A stretch of 64,000 nucleotides of DNA from Thalassomonas sp. RHCl1 (GCF_947387555.1 NZ_CANDNZ010000017.1:62001-126000); one strand, 5' to 3'. Numbered from the stretch's first letter, positions 53,787 to 64,000 are shown. Notes: a model not told the origin generated them from the sequence alone. A program made the numbers and translations.

Positions 53787-54686
53787 TTAAAGATCGCTCA
53801 TCCAGTCCAGCTGTTTATTGGCTTCTTCTTTCTTCTTGATCAAATCCCGGATAAAAGGGGTTAAGATCAACTCCATCGCCAGCCCCATCTTGCCGCCCGG
53901 CACCACCAAAGTATTAACTCTGGACATAAAAGAACCATCAATCATGCTCAGATAATAGGGAAAATCAATATCGGTCACTTCCCTAAAGCGAATGACCACA
54001 AAACTTTCGTCGGATGAAGGAATGGCCTTGGCGCTAAAAGGGTTTGAGGTATCCACCGTCGGCACCCGCTGAAAATTAATATGGGTACGGGAGAACTGTG
54101 GTGTGATAAAGGAAATATAATCTTCCATACTGCGTACGATACTGGCGGTGACCGACTCACGACTATGGCCCCGCTGGCTGGTATCGCGAATGATCTTCTG
54201 GATCCACTCCAGGTTAACGATAGGCACCATGCCGATCAGCAGGTCAACATGCTGGGCGACATCATTATTTTCCGTCACGACGCCGCCGTGCAGCCCCTCA
54301 TAGAAGAGCAAATCGGTGCCTTCCCCTAAGTCTTCCCAGGGGGTAAAAGTGCCCGGCATCTGGTTATAGGGTACCGCTTCGTCAAAGGTATGCAGGTAAC
54401 GGCGCATTTTGCCCTTACCGGTTTCCGAATAGTCCTTAAACAGCTTTTCCAGGGCATCAAAATCATTGGCCTGATCGCCGAAATAGCTGATATTGCGGTT
54501 TTCTTCTCTGGCTTTGCGTTTTTCCAGATCCATTTCCTGACGGGAAAACCGGTGAAAACTGTCCCCTTCCACCTGGGCAGAGCGTATCCCCAAAGAGCGG
54601 AAGATATGTTCAAAGGATTCTGTGGTGGTGGATGTTCCTGCACCTGAGGAGCCCGTTACGGCAATAATCGGGTTTCGAGAAGACAT
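53787..54686 (-). CDS. prkB: Phosphoribulokinase-like protein PrkB (299 aa)
   Basis: P-loop kinase fold: GSSGAGTSTTTESF at residues 12-25 (Walker A), EGDSFHRFSR, LFYEGLHGGVV (Walker B-like), and RDTSQRGHSRESVTASIVRSMEDYI. Matches E. coli PrkB, whose real substrate is unknown because these bacteria have no Calvin cycle. Length is normal (289-299). Start ATG at 54686 with AGGAAAGTT upstream. Confidence 0.92.
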   Translation of the reverse strand: MSSRNPIIAVTGSSGAGTSTTTESFEHIFRSLGIRSAQVEGDSFHRFSRQEMDLEKRKAREENRNISYFGDQANDFDALEKLFKDYSETGKGKMRRYLHTFDEAVPYNQMPGTFTPWEDLGEGTDLLFYEGLHGGVVTENNDVAQHVDLLIGMVPIVNLEWIQKIIRDTSQRGHSRESVTASIVRSMEDYISFITPQFSRTHINFQRVPTVDTSNPFSAKAIPSSDESFVVIRFREVTDIDFPYYLSMIDGSFMSRVNTLVVPGGKMGLAMELILTPFIRDLIKKKEEANKQLDWMSDL

Positions 54687-54823
54687 GAATAACTTTCCTG
54701 GTTAATGTGACAACTTGTTATACGAGGAAAAATGGCGGCGGTCAAGTGACGCCAGCTGAGAAAATAATCAGTGTAAACTTACCGCAACACCTGAGCTAAG
54801 CATCTGCCGCTAAAAAGCAGGCA

Positions 54824-54851
54824 ATAAAAAACGGAGCCGAGGCTCCGTTTT
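54824..54851 (-). terminator. Terminator of the alpha ribosomal operon
   Basis: AAAACGGAGCC / GGCTCCGTTTT with a two-base GA loop; on the minus strand the stem ends in a run of six T residues. It lies 32 bp after rplQ. Confidence 0.92.
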
Positions 54852-54883
54852 AATGCATACCGTTAATTTAGCAAGTTGCCAAA

Positions 54884-55291
54884 TTAAGCTTCGGTGTTAG
54901 CTTCTTCAGTCACTTCAGCTGTTTCTTCAACAACTGGACGATCTACTAACTCTACGTATGCCATAGGTGCTTTATCACCAGTACGGAAACCACATTTTAA
55001 AATGCGAGTGTATCCACCTGGACGTTCTTGGTAACGCTCACCAAGTTCATTAAATAAAATACCAACTACTTCTTGGTCGCGTGTGCGGGCAAAAGCCAAA
55101 CGGCGGTTTGCTACACTGTCAGTTTTAGCCAATGTGATCAGTGGCTCAACGACGCGACGTAGTTCTTTAGCTTTGGCTACAGTCGTTTTGATAACGCCGT
55201 GCTTAACCAAAGAGCTTGCCATATTGCGGAACATCGCCTGGCGATGACTGCTATTACGGTTTAACTGGCGACCGCTTTTACGATGGCGCAT
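54884..55291 (-). CDS. rplQ: 50S ribosomal protein L17
   Basis: 135 residues starting [20 protein letters not shown], the classic L17 N-terminus. Contains [21 protein letters not shown] and [14 protein letters not shown]. The last 15 or so residues are acidic ([14 protein letters not shown]), as in relatives. Last gene of the alpha operon, 41 bp after rpoA. Confidence 0.98.
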   Translation of the reverse strand: MRHRKSGRQLNRNSSHRQAMFRNMASSLVKHGVIKTTVAKAKELRRVVEPLITLAKTDSVANRRLAFARTRDQEVVGILFNELGERYQERPGGYTRILKCGFRTGDKAPMAYVELVDRPVVEETAEVTEEANTEA

Positions 55292-55332
55292 AAGTTAATC
55301 CTTATCTCAACTAGTAAAAAACGATGATCGAT

Positions 55333-56322
55333 TTAGTCGTTATCAGCGATGCTTTCAGGTGGCCAGTTTTCCAGGCGCATGCCCAGAGAAAGACCACGAG
55401 ACGCTAATACGTCCTTGATTTCGGTTAGAGACTTCTTACCCAAGTTAGGTGTTTTCAGAAGTTCTACCTCAGCACGCTGTACTAAATCACCGATATATTG
55501 AATTGCTTCTGCTTTCAGACAGTTTGCTGAACGAACAGTAAGTTCCAAATCATCAACAGGACGAAGTAAAATTGGGTCAAACAGAGGTTTTTCCTCTTTT
55601 TGCTCAACTTCGGTCACATCACGTAACTCAACAAAGGCATCCAGCTGTTCGGCCAGGATGGTTGACGCGCGACGGATAGCTTCTTCCGGATCTAATATGC
55701 CATTAGTTTCCATGTCGATGACCAGTTTGTCTAAGTCAGTACGTTGTTCAACACGTGCAGACTCAACATCATAGGCAATTCTTTCAACAGGACTGTATGA
55801 AGCATCAACCAGCAAACGTCCGATTGCTCGATCTTCTTCCTCGGCATTACGACGCGTAGAAGCCGGTACGTAACCACGTCCCATCTCTACCTTGATGCGC
55901 ATGCTAACAGAACCGTCACCTGTCAAATGACAGATCACATGGTTAGGGTTAGCGATAGTCACATCACCGTCATGCTGGATATCAGCTGCCGTTACAGGGC
56001 CTTCACCAGACTTAGTTAAGGTAAGAGTGGCTTCGTTTTTGCCTTCTAGACCTATAGCAAGTCCTTTAAGGTTTAACAGTATTTCGATGATGTCTTCTTG
56101 AACACCTTCTTTACTACTGTATTCGTGTAATACACCGTCGATTTCAACTTCAGTTACAGCACAACCCGGCATTGAAGATAAAAGAATGCGGCGCAACGCA
56201 TTACCTAAAGTGTGACCAAAACCACGTTCTAATGGCTCTAATGTGACCTTAGCGCGAGTTGCACTAACAGTTTCAACATCTACCAGGCGCGGTCTAAGGA
56301 ATTCGGTTACAGAACCCTGCAT
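55333..56322 (-). CDS. rpoA: RNA polymerase alpha subunit
   Basis: 329 residues, same as E. coli. N-terminal assembly domain with [27 protein letters not shown]-terminal DNA-binding domain with [44 protein letters not shown]. Between rpsD and rplQ in the alpha operon. Confidence 0.99.
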   Translation of the reverse strand: MQGSVTEFLRPRLVDVETVSATRAKVTLEPLERGFGHTLGNALRRILLSSMPGCAVTEVEIDGVLHEYSSKEGVQEDIIEILLNLKGLAIGLEGKNEATLTLTKSGEGPVTAADIQHDGDVTIANPNHVICHLTGDGSVSMRIKVEMGRGYVPASTRRNAEEEDRAIGRLLVDASYSPVERIAYDVESARVEQRTDLDKLVIDMETNGILDPEEAIRRASTILAEQLDAFVELRDVTEVEQKEEKPLFDPILLRPVDDLELTVRSANCLKAEAIQYIGDLVQRAEVELLKTPNLGKKSLTEIKDVLASRGLSLGMRLENWPPESIADND

Positions 56323-56345
56323 TATGTCCTCTCTTAAAGTGCACT

Positions 56346-56966
56346 CTACTTAGAGTAAAGTTCAACAATCAACTGTTCATTAATTTCAGCAGATAAATCT
56401 GAACGATCAGGAACACGTTTGAACACGCCTTCCATTTTCTTATTATCTACTTCAACCCAGACTGGCTTTTCGCGTTGGTCAGCCAACTCTAAAGCCGCAA
56501 CGATACGGGCTTGAGTTTTAGACTTTTCACGAACAGAAACCACATCTTCAGCTTTAACAGTGAAAGATGGAATATTCACAACAACTCCGTTTACCACGAT
56601 AGCTTTGTGGCTAACGAGTTGACGAGCTTCAGCACGTGTGCTTGCAAAACCCATACGGTAAACTACGTTATCTAAACGCTTCTCTAAAAGTTGTAACAAG
56701 TTTTCACCTGTGTTGCCTTTCAGACGAGCCGCTTCTTTGTAGTAGTTACGGAATTGTTTCTCAAGGACGCCGTAAAGACGACGAACTTTTTGTTTTTCAC
56801 GAAGTTGAATACCGTAATCAGACAAACGACCGCGACGGGCGCCGTGCTGACCAGGAATCGTTTCGATTTTACATTTAGTGTCAATTGCTCTAACACCGCT
56901 TTTCAGGAACAAGTCAGTTCCTTCGCGGCGGCTAAGCTTAAGCTTAGGACCTAAATATCTAGCCAT
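56346..56966 (-). CDS. rpsD: 30S ribosomal protein S4
   Basis: 206 residues beginning [21 protein letters not shown]4 RNA-binding domain with [30 protein letters not shown]. In E. coli S4 represses translation of the alpha operon through the leader upstream of rpsM, which is also recognisable here. Confidence 0.99.
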   Translation of the reverse strand: MARYLGPKLKLSRREGTDLFLKSGVRAIDTKCKIETIPGQHGARRGRLSDYGIQLREKQKVRRLYGVLEKQFRNYYKEAARLKGNTGENLLQLLEKRLDNVVYRMGFASTRAEARQLVSHKAIVVNGVVVNIPSFTVKAEDVVSVREKSKTQARIVAALELADQREKPVWVEVDNKKMEGVFKRVPDRSDLSAEINEQLIVELYSK

Positions 56967-56997
56967 GTTCTTTCTCCAACTATCCTAAAAGTGCCAA

Positions 56998-57387
56998 TTA
57001 AACGCGACGCTTTTTAGGCGGACGACAACCGTTATGAGGAATAGGTGTTACGTCAGTGATGTTGGTTATCTTGTAACCAGCAGCATTTAAGGCACGGATG
57101 GCAGATTCACGACCTGGACCCGGACCCTTAACGAAAACTTCAATATTCTTCAAACCGAACTCTTGTGCAACTTTACCTGCACGGTCTGCAGCAACCTGGG
57201 CAGCAAACGGGGTAGACTTACGTGAACCACGGAAGCCAGAACCACCGGCAGTAGCCCAAGAAAGTGCATTACCTTGACGGTCAGTAATGGTTACGATTGT
57301 GTTGTTAAAAGAAGCATGGATATGAGCCATACCATCAACAACTTGCTTTTTGACGCGCTTACGCGTACGAACTGGTGTTTTTGCCAT
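56998..57387 (-). CDS. rpsK: 30S ribosomal protein S11
   Basis: 129 residues; the pattern [22 protein letters not shown] and the C-terminus [11 protein letters not shown] are fully standard. 14 bp after rpsM. Confidence 0.99.
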   Translation of the reverse strand: MAKTPVRTRKRVKKQVVDGMAHIHASFNNTIVTITDRQGNALSWATAGGSGFRGSRKSTPFAAQVAADRAGKVAQEFGLKNIEVFVKGPGPGRESAIRALNAAGYKITNITDVTPIPHNGCRPPKKRRV

Positions 57388-57401
57388 TGTCTAGTCCCTC
57401 G

Positions 57402-57758
57402 TTACTTTTTAATTGGCTTACGAGGACCTTTACGAGTGCGCGCATTAGTTTTAGTGCGTTGCCCACGTAGAGGAAGACTGCGACGATGGCGGATGCCACG
57501 AAAACAGCCAAGGTCCATAAGACGCTTGATGTTCATTGATACTTCACGGCGTAAATCACCTTCAACGGTGTATTTATCCACTTCAGCACGAAGCAAATCA
57601 ATTTGTGCTTCGTCCAATTCACTGATCTTAGTTGACTCTGCAATACCAGTAGCCGCACAAATAGCTTTTGCACGGGTTGCACCGATACCGTAGATCGCAG
57701 TAATGGCGATTACTGCATGCTTACGATCAGGGATGTTAATGCCAGCGATACGGGCCAC
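57402..57758 (-). CDS. rpsM: 30S ribosomal protein S13 (GTG start)
   Basis: 118 residues as in E. coli when started at the GTG of 57758, giving [22 protein letters not shown] lies eight bases upstream. A GTG two codons earlier (57764) would add Leu-Val and is too close to the ribosome site. C-terminus [21 protein letters not shown] binds tRNA in the P site. First gene of the alpha operon. Confidence 0.98.
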   Translation of the reverse strand: MARIAGINIPDRKHAVIAITAIYGIGATRAKAICAATGIAESTKISELDEAQIDLLRAEVDKYTVEGDLRREVSMNIKRLMDLGCFRGIRHRRSLPLRGQRTKTNARTRKGPRKPIKK

Positions 57759-57830
57759 TAACACATCTCCTATTCAAATTAAAATTTCATTGGTTGAAAA
57801 GCCCGTTAGGATACTCAACCAGACGCTTTT
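57745..57830 (-). promoter_or_regulatory. Alpha operon leader, S4-binding pseudoknot region
   Basis: On the minus strand the leader reads GTTGAGTATCCTAACGGGCTTTTC and then TAGGAG before the rpsM GTG. This matches the E. coli alpha-operon leader (TTTGAGTATCCTGAAAACGGGCTTTTC), where S4 binds an mRNA pseudoknot and blocks translation of rpsM. The downstream spacer to the start codon is shorter than in E. coli. Confidence 0.8.
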
Positions 57831-57840
57831 TTGCAAATTA

Positions 57841-57875
57841 AAGTGCCATTTATCTTGAAATCGACAATGGCACTT
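57841..57875 (-). repeat. Stem-loop between rpmJ and rpsM
   Basis: AAGTGCCATT and AATGGCACTT pair perfectly with a 15-base loop. No T-run follows, so it does not look like a full terminator; it may mark RNA processing between the spc and alpha transcripts. Confidence 0.55.
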
Positions 57876-57884
57876 CAAAAAGAT

Positions 57885-58001
57885 TTAACCTTGACGTTGC
57901 TTATGCTTAGGGTCGCTCTTGCAAATAACACGAACAACACCAGCACGTTTCACAACTTTACAGTTACGGCAAATCTTTTTTACGGATGCACGAACTTTCA
58001 T
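57885..58001 (-). CDS. rpmJ: 50S ribosomal protein L36
   Basis: 38 residues starting [19 protein letters not shown], with the zinc-binding CxxC (C11, C14) followed by C27 and H33. The family normally uses C-C-C-H, and all four are present, so this is the zinc-binding (C+) form. Lies 41 bp after secY and closes the spc operon. Confidence 0.98.
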   Translation of the reverse strand: MKVRASVKKICRNCKVVKRAGVVRVICKSDPKHKQRQG

Positions 58002-58042
58002 CTTATTACTCCGTTTGTTACTACTTTAAGTAACTGACTGAC

Positions 58043-59368
58043 CTAACGGCTGTAGCCTTTTAGGTTAGCTTTCTTAAGTACATTGTCATATTGATGAGAC
58101 ATCAAATGAGTCTGTACTTGTGCCATAAAGTCCATGATCACTACCACGATAATCAATAATGATGTACCGCCGAAATAGAACCCAACGTCCCATGCCATGA
58201 TCATAAACTGTGGAACCAAACAAATAAAGGTAATATACAAGGCGCCCGCTAAGGTTAACCGTGTCATTACTTTATCGATATATTTGGACGTTTGCTCCCC
58301 CGGACGAATCCCCGGAATGAACGCACCTGACTTTTTCAAGTTATCTGCTGTTTCACGCGGATTGAATACCAATGCCGTGTAGAAGAAGCAGAAAAAGATA
58401 ATCGCTGCTGACAATAACATCACGTATAGCGGCTGACCCGGAGAAATAGCAATCGCCATTTCCTGTAAGAAGTCAGCAACAACACCGTCACCCTGTCCGA
58501 ACCAGCTCGCAAGCGTGCCCGGGAACAAGATAATGCTAGAAGCAAAGATTGGCGGTATAACACCGGCCATGTTCACTTTTAACGGTAAATGTGTGCTTTG
58601 CGCGGCGAAGACCTTACGGCCCTGCTGACGCTTGGCGTAGTTAACAACGATACGACGTTGCCCACGCTCAACAAATACCACTAAGAAAGTGACGGCAAAT
58701 ACTACAACGGCAATCAGCAATAATACCAATAAGTGCAATTCACCTTGACGCGCCATCTCTGCGGTTTGACCAACAGCAGACGGCATACCGGCAACTATAC
58801 CTGCGAAAATAAGGATTGAAATACCGTTTCCGATCCCGCGCTCGGTGATCTGCTCACCTAACCACATTAAGAACATGGTACCGGTGACCAGACTGACCAC
58901 AGCAGCGAAGTAGAAGCTGAAGCCGGCATTAATCACCAGCCCAGGCATCATACCCGGTAAACTCTTAGCAATCGCTATTGACTGTACAGTCGCCAGAACT
59001 AAAGTGCCGTAGCGTGTGTATTGGCTGATCTTACGACGTCCCGCTTCACCTTCTTTTTTCAGCTCTGCCATGGCCGGATGAATCACGGTCAGCAGTTGCA
59101 TGATAATCGAAGCCGAAATGTACGGCATAATACCCAAGGCCAATACTGAGGCTCGCTCAAGGGCGCCACCGGAGAACATGTTAAACATTTCTACGATGGT
59201 ACCCTTTTGCTGTTCAAACAGCTGAGCTAATACAGCGGCGTCAATACCAGGGATTGGCACAAATGATCCCAAACGGAAGACAATTAATGCTCCGAATACG
59301 AACCATAAACGTTGCTTAAGCTCGGACAATCCGCCCTGCGCTTTGTTATCCATACCTGGTTTAGCCAT
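58043..59368 (-). CDS. secY: Preprotein translocase subunit SecY
   Basis: 441 residues with ten membrane segments; typical blocks [36 protein letters not shown] and [23 protein letters not shown]. Part of the spc operon between rplO and rpmJ, the usual place. Confidence 0.99.
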   Translation of the reverse strand: MAKPGMDNKAQGGLSELKQRLWFVFGALIVFRLGSFVPIPGIDAAVLAQLFEQQKGTIVEMFNMFSGGALERASVLALGIMPYISASIIMQLLTVIHPAMAELKKEGEAGRRKISQYTRYGTLVLATVQSIAIAKSLPGMMPGLVINAGFSFYFAAVVSLVTGTMFLMWLGEQITERGIGNGISILIFAGIVAGMPSAVGQTAEMARQGELHLLVLLLIAVVVFAVTFLVVFVERGQRRIVVNYAKRQQGRKVFAAQSTHLPLKVNMAGVIPPIFASSIILFPGTLASWFGQGDGVVADFLQEMAIAISPGQPLYVMLLSAAIIFFCFFYTALVFNPRETADNLKKSGAFIPGIRPGEQTSKYIDKVMTRLTLAGALYITFICLVPQFMIMAWDVGFYFGGTSLLIIVVVIMDFMAQVQTHLMSHQYDNVLKKANLKGYSR

Positions 59369-59376
59369 AATCTGTA

Positions 59377-59811
59377 TTATTCCTCGATTTTTCCGCCAGC
59401 AGCTTCAATTGCTGCACGTGCACCTTTAGTAACACCTAAACCGCGAACCGTCAATGGACGATTGATTTCACCGGACAGCATGATTTTAGCTGTTTCGATG
59501 TTACGCGTGATCAGGTTAGCGTCTTTAAGCGCGTGAATATCGACAACATCACCCTTGATGCTATTCAGTTCATGTAAACGTACCTCGGCGCGAACCAGAG
59601 CTTTACGTGACGTGAAACCAAATTTAGGCAAACGTTGTTTCAATGGCATTTGACCGCCTTCGAAACCTGGACGAACACTACCGCCAGAACGAGACTTCTG
59701 ACCTTTGTGACCGCGACCACCTGTTTTACCAATGCCGGAACCAATACCGCGACCACAGCGCTTCTTGGCTTTCTTTGCACCTGGTGCAGGAGATAAAGTA
59801 TTTAAATGCAT
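59377..59811 (-). CDS. rplO: 50S ribosomal protein L15
   Basis: 144 residues starting [22 protein letters not shown]; glycine- and arginine-rich loop [17 protein letters not shown] is standard. Three bases after rpmD. Confidence 0.99.
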   Translation of the reverse strand: MHLNTLSPAPGAKKAKKRCGRGIGSGIGKTGGRGHKGQKSRSGGSVRPGFEGGQMPLKQRLPKFGFTSRKALVRAEVRLHELNSIKGDVVDIHALKDANLITRNIETAKIMLSGEINRPLTVRGLGVTKGARAAIEAAGGKIEE

Positions 59812-59813
59812 TA

Positions 59814-59999
59814 TTAATCCTCCACCTTAACCATATAAGATACTTGATTAATCATACCACGTACAGAAGGAGTATCTTCTAACTCCACTGTATGGTTGAT
59901 ACGACGTAAACCAAGACCTTTTAAAGTTGCTCTGTGCTTCGGTAAACGACCGATAGAGCTTTTATATTGAGTTACTTTAACTGTTTTAGCCATGCTCAA
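59814..59999 (-). CDS. rpmD: 50S ribosomal protein L30
   Basis: 61 residues; [27 protein letters not shown] is the family core. Directly adjoins rpsE with no gap. Confidence 0.98.
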   Translation of the reverse strand: MSMAKTVKVTQYKSSIGRLPKHRATLKGLGLRRINHTVELEDTPSVRGMINQVSYMVKVED

Positions 60000-60503
60000 T
60001 TACCCCAAAATGTCGGCAACGCTTTTGCCACGCTTAGCTGCAACTGCTTCTGGAGAATGCATATTCGCCAGGGCAGAAATAGTAGCGCGAACTACGTTGA
60101 TTGGGTTAGTAGAACCGTATGCCTTAGACAATACGTTCTGTACACCAGCAACTTCAAGTACTGCACGCATCGCACCACCGGCGATGATACCTGTACCTTC
60201 AGAAGCAGGCTGCATGTAAACCTTAGAACCTGAGTGACGACCCTTGATAGGGTGCTGAAGAGTAGTACCCTTCAGGTCAACAGTTACTAAGTTGCGACGA
60301 GCTTTTTCCATCGCTTTCTGGATTGCAGCAGGAACTTCACGTGCCTTACCGTAACCGAAACCAACGCGCCCGTTGCCGTCACCAACTACTGTTAGTGCAG
60401 TGAAACTGAAAATACGACCACCTTTAACCACTTTAGATACGCGGTTAACGGCGATTAGCTTTTCAGCCATATCACTTTGTTGAGTGTTTTCTTGATTAGC
60501 CAT
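60000..60503 (-). CDS. rpsE: 30S ribosomal protein S5
   Basis: 167 residues as in E. coli when started at ATG 60503, with GGAG six bases upstream; a TTG two codons before is ignored. S5 core [31 protein letters not shown] is present. Confidence 0.98.
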   Translation of the reverse strand: MANQENTQQSDMAEKLIAVNRVSKVVKGGRIFSFTALTVVGDGNGRVGFGYGKAREVPAAIQKAMEKARRNLVTVDLKGTTLQHPIKGRHSGSKVYMQPASEGTGIIAGGAMRAVLEVAGVQNVLSKAYGSTNPINVVRATISALANMHSPEAVAAKRGKSVADILG

Positions 60504-60512
60504 CGTCAACTC

Positions 60513-60866
60513 CTAGAACTGAAGACCAGCTTCACGAGCTGCTTCTGCTAATGCTTTAACACGTCCGTGGTAACGGAAACCAGAACGGTCAAAAGCAACT
60601 GATGTGATGCCTTTGGCAGTAGCACGTTCTGCAATAGCTTTACCTACCGCAGCGGCAGCCGCAACATTACCTGTTTTCTCTAATTGAGCACTAACTTCTT
60701 TGTCTAAAGTAGACGCAGCAGCGATTACTTCAGAACCAGTTGGCGCGATCAATTGCGCGTAAATGTGGCGAGGAGTACGGTGTACGACTAAACGATTCGC
60801 ACCCAGCTCGCTGATTTTTGCACGAGCGCGTTTAGCGCGGCGCAAACGAGATGTTTTCTTATCCAT
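60513..60866 (-). CDS. rplR: 50S ribosomal protein L18
   Basis: 117 residues; starts [18 protein letters not shown] and ends [15 protein letters not shown], both typical. Nine bases after rplF. Confidence 0.99.
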   Translation of the reverse strand: MDKKTSRLRRAKRARAKISELGANRLVVHRTPRHIYAQLIAPTGSEVIAAASTLDKEVSAQLEKTGNVAAAAAVGKAIAERATAKGITSVAFDRSGFRYHGRVKALAEAAREAGLQF

Positions 60867-60875
60867 CGTATTACC

Positions 60876-61409
60876 CTACTTCTTCTTAGCTTCTTTACGG
60901 CGAACATTTTCGTCGCTATAACGGATACCTTTACCTTTATAAGGCTCAGGCTTACGGTATGCGCGGATATTCGCTGCTACTTGACCAACCAACTGCTTGT
61001 CAGCACCTTTCAGTGTGATTTCAGTCTGGCTCGGAGTTTCAACGGTAACCCCTTCAGGGATTGGGTGATCAACCGGGTGAGATAAGCCTAAAGATAAGTT
61101 TAAGTTCTTACCTGCAGCTTTCGCACGGTAACCAACACCGTTTAAGATAAGCTTTCTTTCAAAACCTTTACTTACGCCTTCAACCATATTGTTGATTAAA
61201 GCACGTGCAGTACCGGCTTGAGCCCATGCGCCTTTCTCTTCGCTGGCAATCGTAGTCTTGATCAGGTTTTCTTCTTGAGAAACCTTAACCAGGCTGTGAA
61301 TTGTGCGAGATAATTCGCCTACTGGACCTTTAACTTTAATGTCTTGACCTGATAACGTTACAGTAACGCCGGCAGGTACTTCGACAGGTGCTTTTGCAAC
61401 ACGAGACAT
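60876..61409 (-). CDS. rplF: 50S ribosomal protein L6
   Basis: 177 residues with the two L6 repeats; C-terminus has the family block [26 protein letters not shown]. Confidence 0.99.
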   Translation of the reverse strand: MSRVAKAPVEVPAGVTVTLSGQDIKVKGPVGELSRTIHSLVKVSQEENLIKTTIASEEKGAWAQAGTARALINNMVEGVSKGFERKLILNGVGYRAKAAGKNLNLSLGLSHPVDHPIPEGVTVETPSQTEITLKGADKQLVGQVAANIRAYRKPEPYKGKGIRYSDENVRRKEAKKK

Positions 61410-61420
61410 AGTTCTGCTCC

Positions 61421-61810
61421 TTACGCTACGAAACCGATGATTTCGCCACCAAGACCCGCATTGCGAGCGGCGCGATCAGTCATCAGACCTTTTGAAGTAG
61501 AAACAATGGCAATACCCATACCGGCTAATACCTGTGGTAACTCATCACGACCTTTGTATACACGAAGACCTGGACGAGAAACACGTTTGATTGTTTCAAT
61601 TACTTCTTTACCTTCAAAATACTTCAGAGTTACTGAAAGTTCAGGCTTTGCTTCACCTGATACTGCAAACTCAGAAATATAACCTTCTTCTTTAAGCAAG
61701 TTAGCAATTGCTACTTTTAGCTTAGAAGATGGCATTGTTACTGCAGTCTTAGCTGCAGATTGACCGTTGCGGATGCGTGTAAACATGTCCGCGATAGGAT
61801 CAGTCATCAT
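61421..61810 (-). CDS. rpsH: 30S ribosomal protein S8
   Basis: 129 residues from the ATG at 61810 ([17 protein letters not shown]). An in-frame ATG at 61816 would add Met-Val, but it is only three bases from the GGGAG ribosome site, while 61810 has nine. C-terminus [26 protein letters not shown] is typical. Confidence 0.96.
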   Translation of the reverse strand: MMTDPIADMFTRIRNGQSAAKTAVTMPSSKLKVAIANLLKEEGYISEFAVSGEAKPELSVTLKYFEGKEVIETIKRVSRPGLRVYKGRDELPQVLAGMGIAIVSTSKGLMTDRAARNAGLGGEIIGFVA

Positions 61811-61829
61811 AACCATTTACTCCCGTGAA

Positions 61830-62135
61830 TTACCAACTAGCTTTCTTAAGACCTGGAACTTCACCACGCATAGTTGCTTCACGCAACTTGATCCGGCTTA
61901 AGCCGAACTTACGTAAGTAACCATGTGGACGACCAGTAACGTTACAACGATTACGTTGACGGCTGCTGCTCGAGTCACGAGGAAGACTTTGAAGTTTCAG
62001 TACTGCATCCCAACGCTCTTCTTCAGAAGAATCTACACTTGAGATGATCTTTTTCAATGCACGACGCTTTTCGCCGTACTGTGCTACTAGCTTGGCGCGT
62101 TTTGCTTCACGGGCCTTCATAGATGATTTAGCCAT
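61830..62135 (-). CDS. rpsN: 30S ribosomal protein S14
   Basis: 101 residues, the long form without zinc-binding cysteines (C-), as in E. coli. C-terminal block [24 protein letters not shown]. Confidence 0.99.
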   Translation of the reverse strand: MAKSSMKAREAKRAKLVAQYGEKRRALKKIISSVDSSEEERWDAVLKLQSLPRDSSSSRQRNRCNVTGRPHGYLRKFGLSRIKLREATMRGEVPGLKKASW

Positions 62136-62146
62136 AACTCTACACC

Positions 62147-62686
62147 TTATTTCTTAAACGGGAAGTTAAAGGCAGTCAGCAAAGCACGACCTTCCTCATC
62201 AGATTGCGCAGTAGTTGTGATAGTGATATCCAACCCGCGAATCTTATCGATTTTATCGTAATCGATTTCAGGAAATATGATTTGCTCACGCACGCCCATG
62301 CTGTAATTACCACGGCCATCGAACGATTTAGGGTTCAAGCCACGGAAATCACGGATACGAGGAACTGAAATAGAGATTAAACGCTCTAAGAATTCCCACA
62401 TGCGCTCGCCGCGTAGAGTTACTTTTGCTCCAATAGGATAGCCTTCACGGATCTTAAAGCCGGCAACAGATTTGCGAGCTTTAGTAACCATAGGCTTTTG
62501 ACCTGAGATTGCAGTAAGATCATTTGTGGCGTGCTCAAGTACTTTTTTATCAGTAATAGCTTCGCCAACACCCATGTTCAGGGTGATCTTTTCAATCCGA
62601 GGGACTTGCATGACACTTTTGTATTCGAACTTCTTCTGAAGGTCGCTTACAACTGTATCTTTATAAAAATCATGCAGTTTCGCCAT
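62147..62686 (-). CDS. rplE: 50S ribosomal protein L5
   Basis: 179 residues starting [20 protein letters not shown]; contains [12 protein letters not shown] and [21 protein letters not shown]. Normal length. Confidence 0.99.
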   Translation of the reverse strand: MAKLHDFYKDTVVSDLQKKFEYKSVMQVPRIEKITLNMGVGEAITDKKVLEHATNDLTAISGQKPMVTKARKSVAGFKIREGYPIGAKVTLRGERMWEFLERLISISVPRIRDFRGLNPKSFDGRGNYSMGVREQIIFPEIDYDKIDKIRGLDITITTTAQSDEEGRALLTAFNFPFKK

Positions 62687-62698
62687 CGTTTACTCCAA

Positions 62699-63013
62699 TT
62701 AAATTAATTCGTTGTTAGACTTGAAGAAACGAACTTTTTTGCCGTCTTCAACTCTAAATCCAACACGATCCGCTTTTCCTGTAGCAGGATTAACGATCGC
62801 AACGTTGGAAACATGAAGGGATGCTTCTTTCTCAACAATGCCACCAGGCTGCTGTAACTGAGGTACAGGTTTCTGATGCTTCTTGATTAAGTTGATGCCT
62901 TCAACGAATACTTTGCCTTCTTCAACAAGAACTTTAGTGACTTTACCAGTCTTGCCCTTGTCTTTACCAGCAAGTACGATTACTTCATCATCACGACGAA
63001 TTTTAGATGCCAT
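62699..63013 (-). CDS. rplX: 50S ribosomal protein L24
   Basis: 104 residues; the KOW motif [20 protein letters not shown] and the [28 protein letters not shown] block are standard. Confidence 0.99.
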   Translation of the reverse strand: MASKIRRDDEVIVLAGKDKGKTGKVTKVLVEEGKVFVEGINLIKKHQKPVPQLQQPGGIVEKEASLHVSNVAIVNPATGKADRVGFRVEDGKKVRFFKSNNELI

Positions 63014-63025
63014 TATCGTGACCCC

Positions 63026-63394
63026 TTATAGTACTTCAGGTGCTAATGACACAATTTTCATGAACTTTTCGTTACGTAGTTCACGTGTCACTGGACCGAA
63101 TATACGAGTACCAATTGGTTGTAAGCTTGCATTAAGCATTACAGCCGCATTGCCGTCAAAACGGATAGTTGAACCATCCGGACGACGAACGCCCTTTTTA
63201 GTGCGCACCACTACCGCAGTAAGAACATCACCTTTTTTAACTTTACCGCGAGGAATTGCTTCCTTAACGGCTACTTTGATGATGTCCCCTATGCGTGCAT
63301 AGCGACGGTGCGAGCCACCAAGGACCTTAATACATTGCACGCGTCGAGCGCCGCTATTATCAGCAACGTCTAGCTGTGATTGCATTTGGATCAT
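63026..63394 (-). CDS. rplN: 50S ribosomal protein L14
   Basis: 122 residues from ATG 63394 ([22 protein letters not shown]); the frame is open for 17 more codons upstream but has no ribosome site there. First gene of the spc operon. In most gammaproteobacteria rpsQ lies just upstream; here it does not. Confidence 0.98.
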   Translation of the reverse strand: MIQMQSQLDVADNSGARRVQCIKVLGGSHRRYARIGDIIKVAVKEAIPRGKVKKGDVLTAVVVRTKKGVRRPDGSTIRFDGNAAVMLNASLQPIGTRIFGPVTRELRNEKFMKIVSLAPEVL

Positions 63395-63481
63395 GTTATG
63401 TGCTCCGCTGTTATTAAATTCAAGGCCAGAAATTTGACCCGTCACTGCCTTTTAAAGCCACCCATTTTTGGTGGGCGCGAG

Positions 63482-63510
63482 ATTATAACACCAGTTTCAA
63501 AAAAGTGGTA
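63482..63510 (-). promoter_or_regulatory. Probable spc operon promoter with extended -10
   Basis: On the minus strand TGTTATAATC gives a perfect TATAAT (63487-63482) with the TG-N extension at 63490-63488. No close -35 consensus is found at 17 bp, which fits an extended -10 promoter. Transcription would start near 63475, about 80 bases before rplN. Confidence 0.7.
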
Positions 63511-63628
63511 CTTTATTTAGCTAAAAAATAACCAGTGATTGAAAAACAGCTGGCAAACATAACTTTTTCGCTTATTTTTCAGCCTACCCGGTTATTCTTG
63601 GGGCGGGTTGTTTTATTTCAAGACATTA

Positions 63629-64000
63629 TTAGCAAAACTTCTTTTGCCTGCGGATAAAGCAACCAAGCAAAGCAGATGCAAATAAGAAAACCGATGCCGG
63701 CTCAGGAACTTCACTGGTAACGGCAGAAGCAACATCGCCATCACGTACCGCCCAGGCACGGCCGCCGGTAAGGGTTTGGCTTAGGCCAACCTGACGACCA
63801 ACTCGAGTATCAAATACCCAGGCATTACCCGCTTTTGCCTCATATTCTTCATCATACCAATATTGAGCACTATAAAAGCTGTCGATATCAATTCTGTTAC
63901 CCAAACTTTGAGTGTTAACTTCATAGAAGTTATAATCCACCCATCTGCTATTCCAGGTGTTATTGCTGTTGATTCGGGACTCCAACCCTAAGTTGGCATA
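63629..64000 (-). CDS. PEP-CTERM sorting-signal protein (5' end beyond window)
   Basis: The frame is open to the right edge (the first visible residues read YANLGLESRINSN), so the N-terminus and signal peptide lie outside. Visible part: W-rich domain with NTWNSRWVDYNF, WVFDTRVGRQVGLSQ, and GGRAWAVRDGDVAS, then the sorting tail VPEPASVFLFASALLGCFIRRQKK: PEP motif, hydrophobic helix, basic end. The repeated AWAVRDGD pattern is common in PEP-CTERM proteins of this group. It stands where the S10 ribosomal operon is normally found. Confidence 0.82.
   Translation of the reverse strand, partial: YANLGLESRINSNNTWNSRWVDYNFYEVNTQSLGNRIDIDSFYSAQYWYDEEYEAKAGNAWVFDTRVGRQVGLSQTLTGGRAWAVRDGDVASAVTSEVPEPASVFLFASALLGCFIRRQKKFC

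Overview
The window looks like a chromosomal stretch of a marine gammaproteobacterium, most likely Alteromonadales and probably close to Colwelliaceae (Thalassomonas/Thalassotalea type). This is judged from gene content and protein style (Mpl, UbiX, DUF3802, CPXCG protein, YhfA-PrkB pair, PEP-CTERM proteins, AstCAD, ribosomal spc and alpha operons); I could not run a search, so the genus is inference. No tRNA, rRNA, CRISPR array or complete insertion sequence was seen.

Layout. (1) 1-3203: a periplasmic beta-propeller/amidohydrolase fusion, cut by the left edge. (2) 3.7-6.05 kb: an AT-rich patch of small same-strand genes, each followed by an attC-like hairpin. It reads as an integron cassette cluster without a visible integrase (a CALIN), with one cassette gene broken by a stop codon inside its signal peptide. 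A SymE-type toxin gene follows. (3) 6.9-8.9 kb: ubiX and mpl. (4) 9.1-13.96 kb: an operon that begins with a MOSC + flavin reductase + [2Fe-2S] fusion, then a DCC-family protein and pxpABC (5-oxoprolinase). (5) 14-16.9 kb: a PEP-CTERM protein and small unknown genes. (6) 16.9-21.7 kb: glutamine amidotransferase, iron alcohol dehydrogenase, aldehyde dehydrogenase and a PuuA-like ligase, together a complete gamma-glutamylation route for an amine or, more likely, an amino alcohol.

(7) Nitrate assimilation is split over two places: narK plus a PP2C/Ser-Thr kinase fusion (22.1-25.6 kb), and nirB-nirD-nasA-cobA (36.8-43.4 kb). Each half has its own sigma-54 promoter with an upstream NtrC-type palindrome. 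Between them lie a PLP sulfhydrylase, a three-subunit molybdenum hydroxylase with cytochrome c, a binding protein, LysE and AraC genes, and a TPR membrane protein. An FNR-controlled outer-membrane porin follows cobA. (8) 45.2-53.7 kb: pabA, an HDOD protein, the arginine succinyltransferase genes astC-astA-astD, a DUF1338 (HglS-like) enzyme, DUF3802 and an OsmC protein; prkB is on the other strand. (9) 54.8-63.4 kb: the complete alpha (rpsM-rplQ) and spc (rplN-rpmJ) ribosomal operons with secY and rpoA. The S10 operon, which normally sits directly upstream, is absent; a second PEP-CTERM gene occupies that place at the right edge.

Sequence-level surprises: two intergenic relics that repeat the 3' end of the gene just upstream (after narK and after the HDOD gene), a 13-bp tandem repeat array before the DUF1338 gene, competing hairpins between astC and astA, and a 26-bp perfect palindrome holding an exact FNR site.
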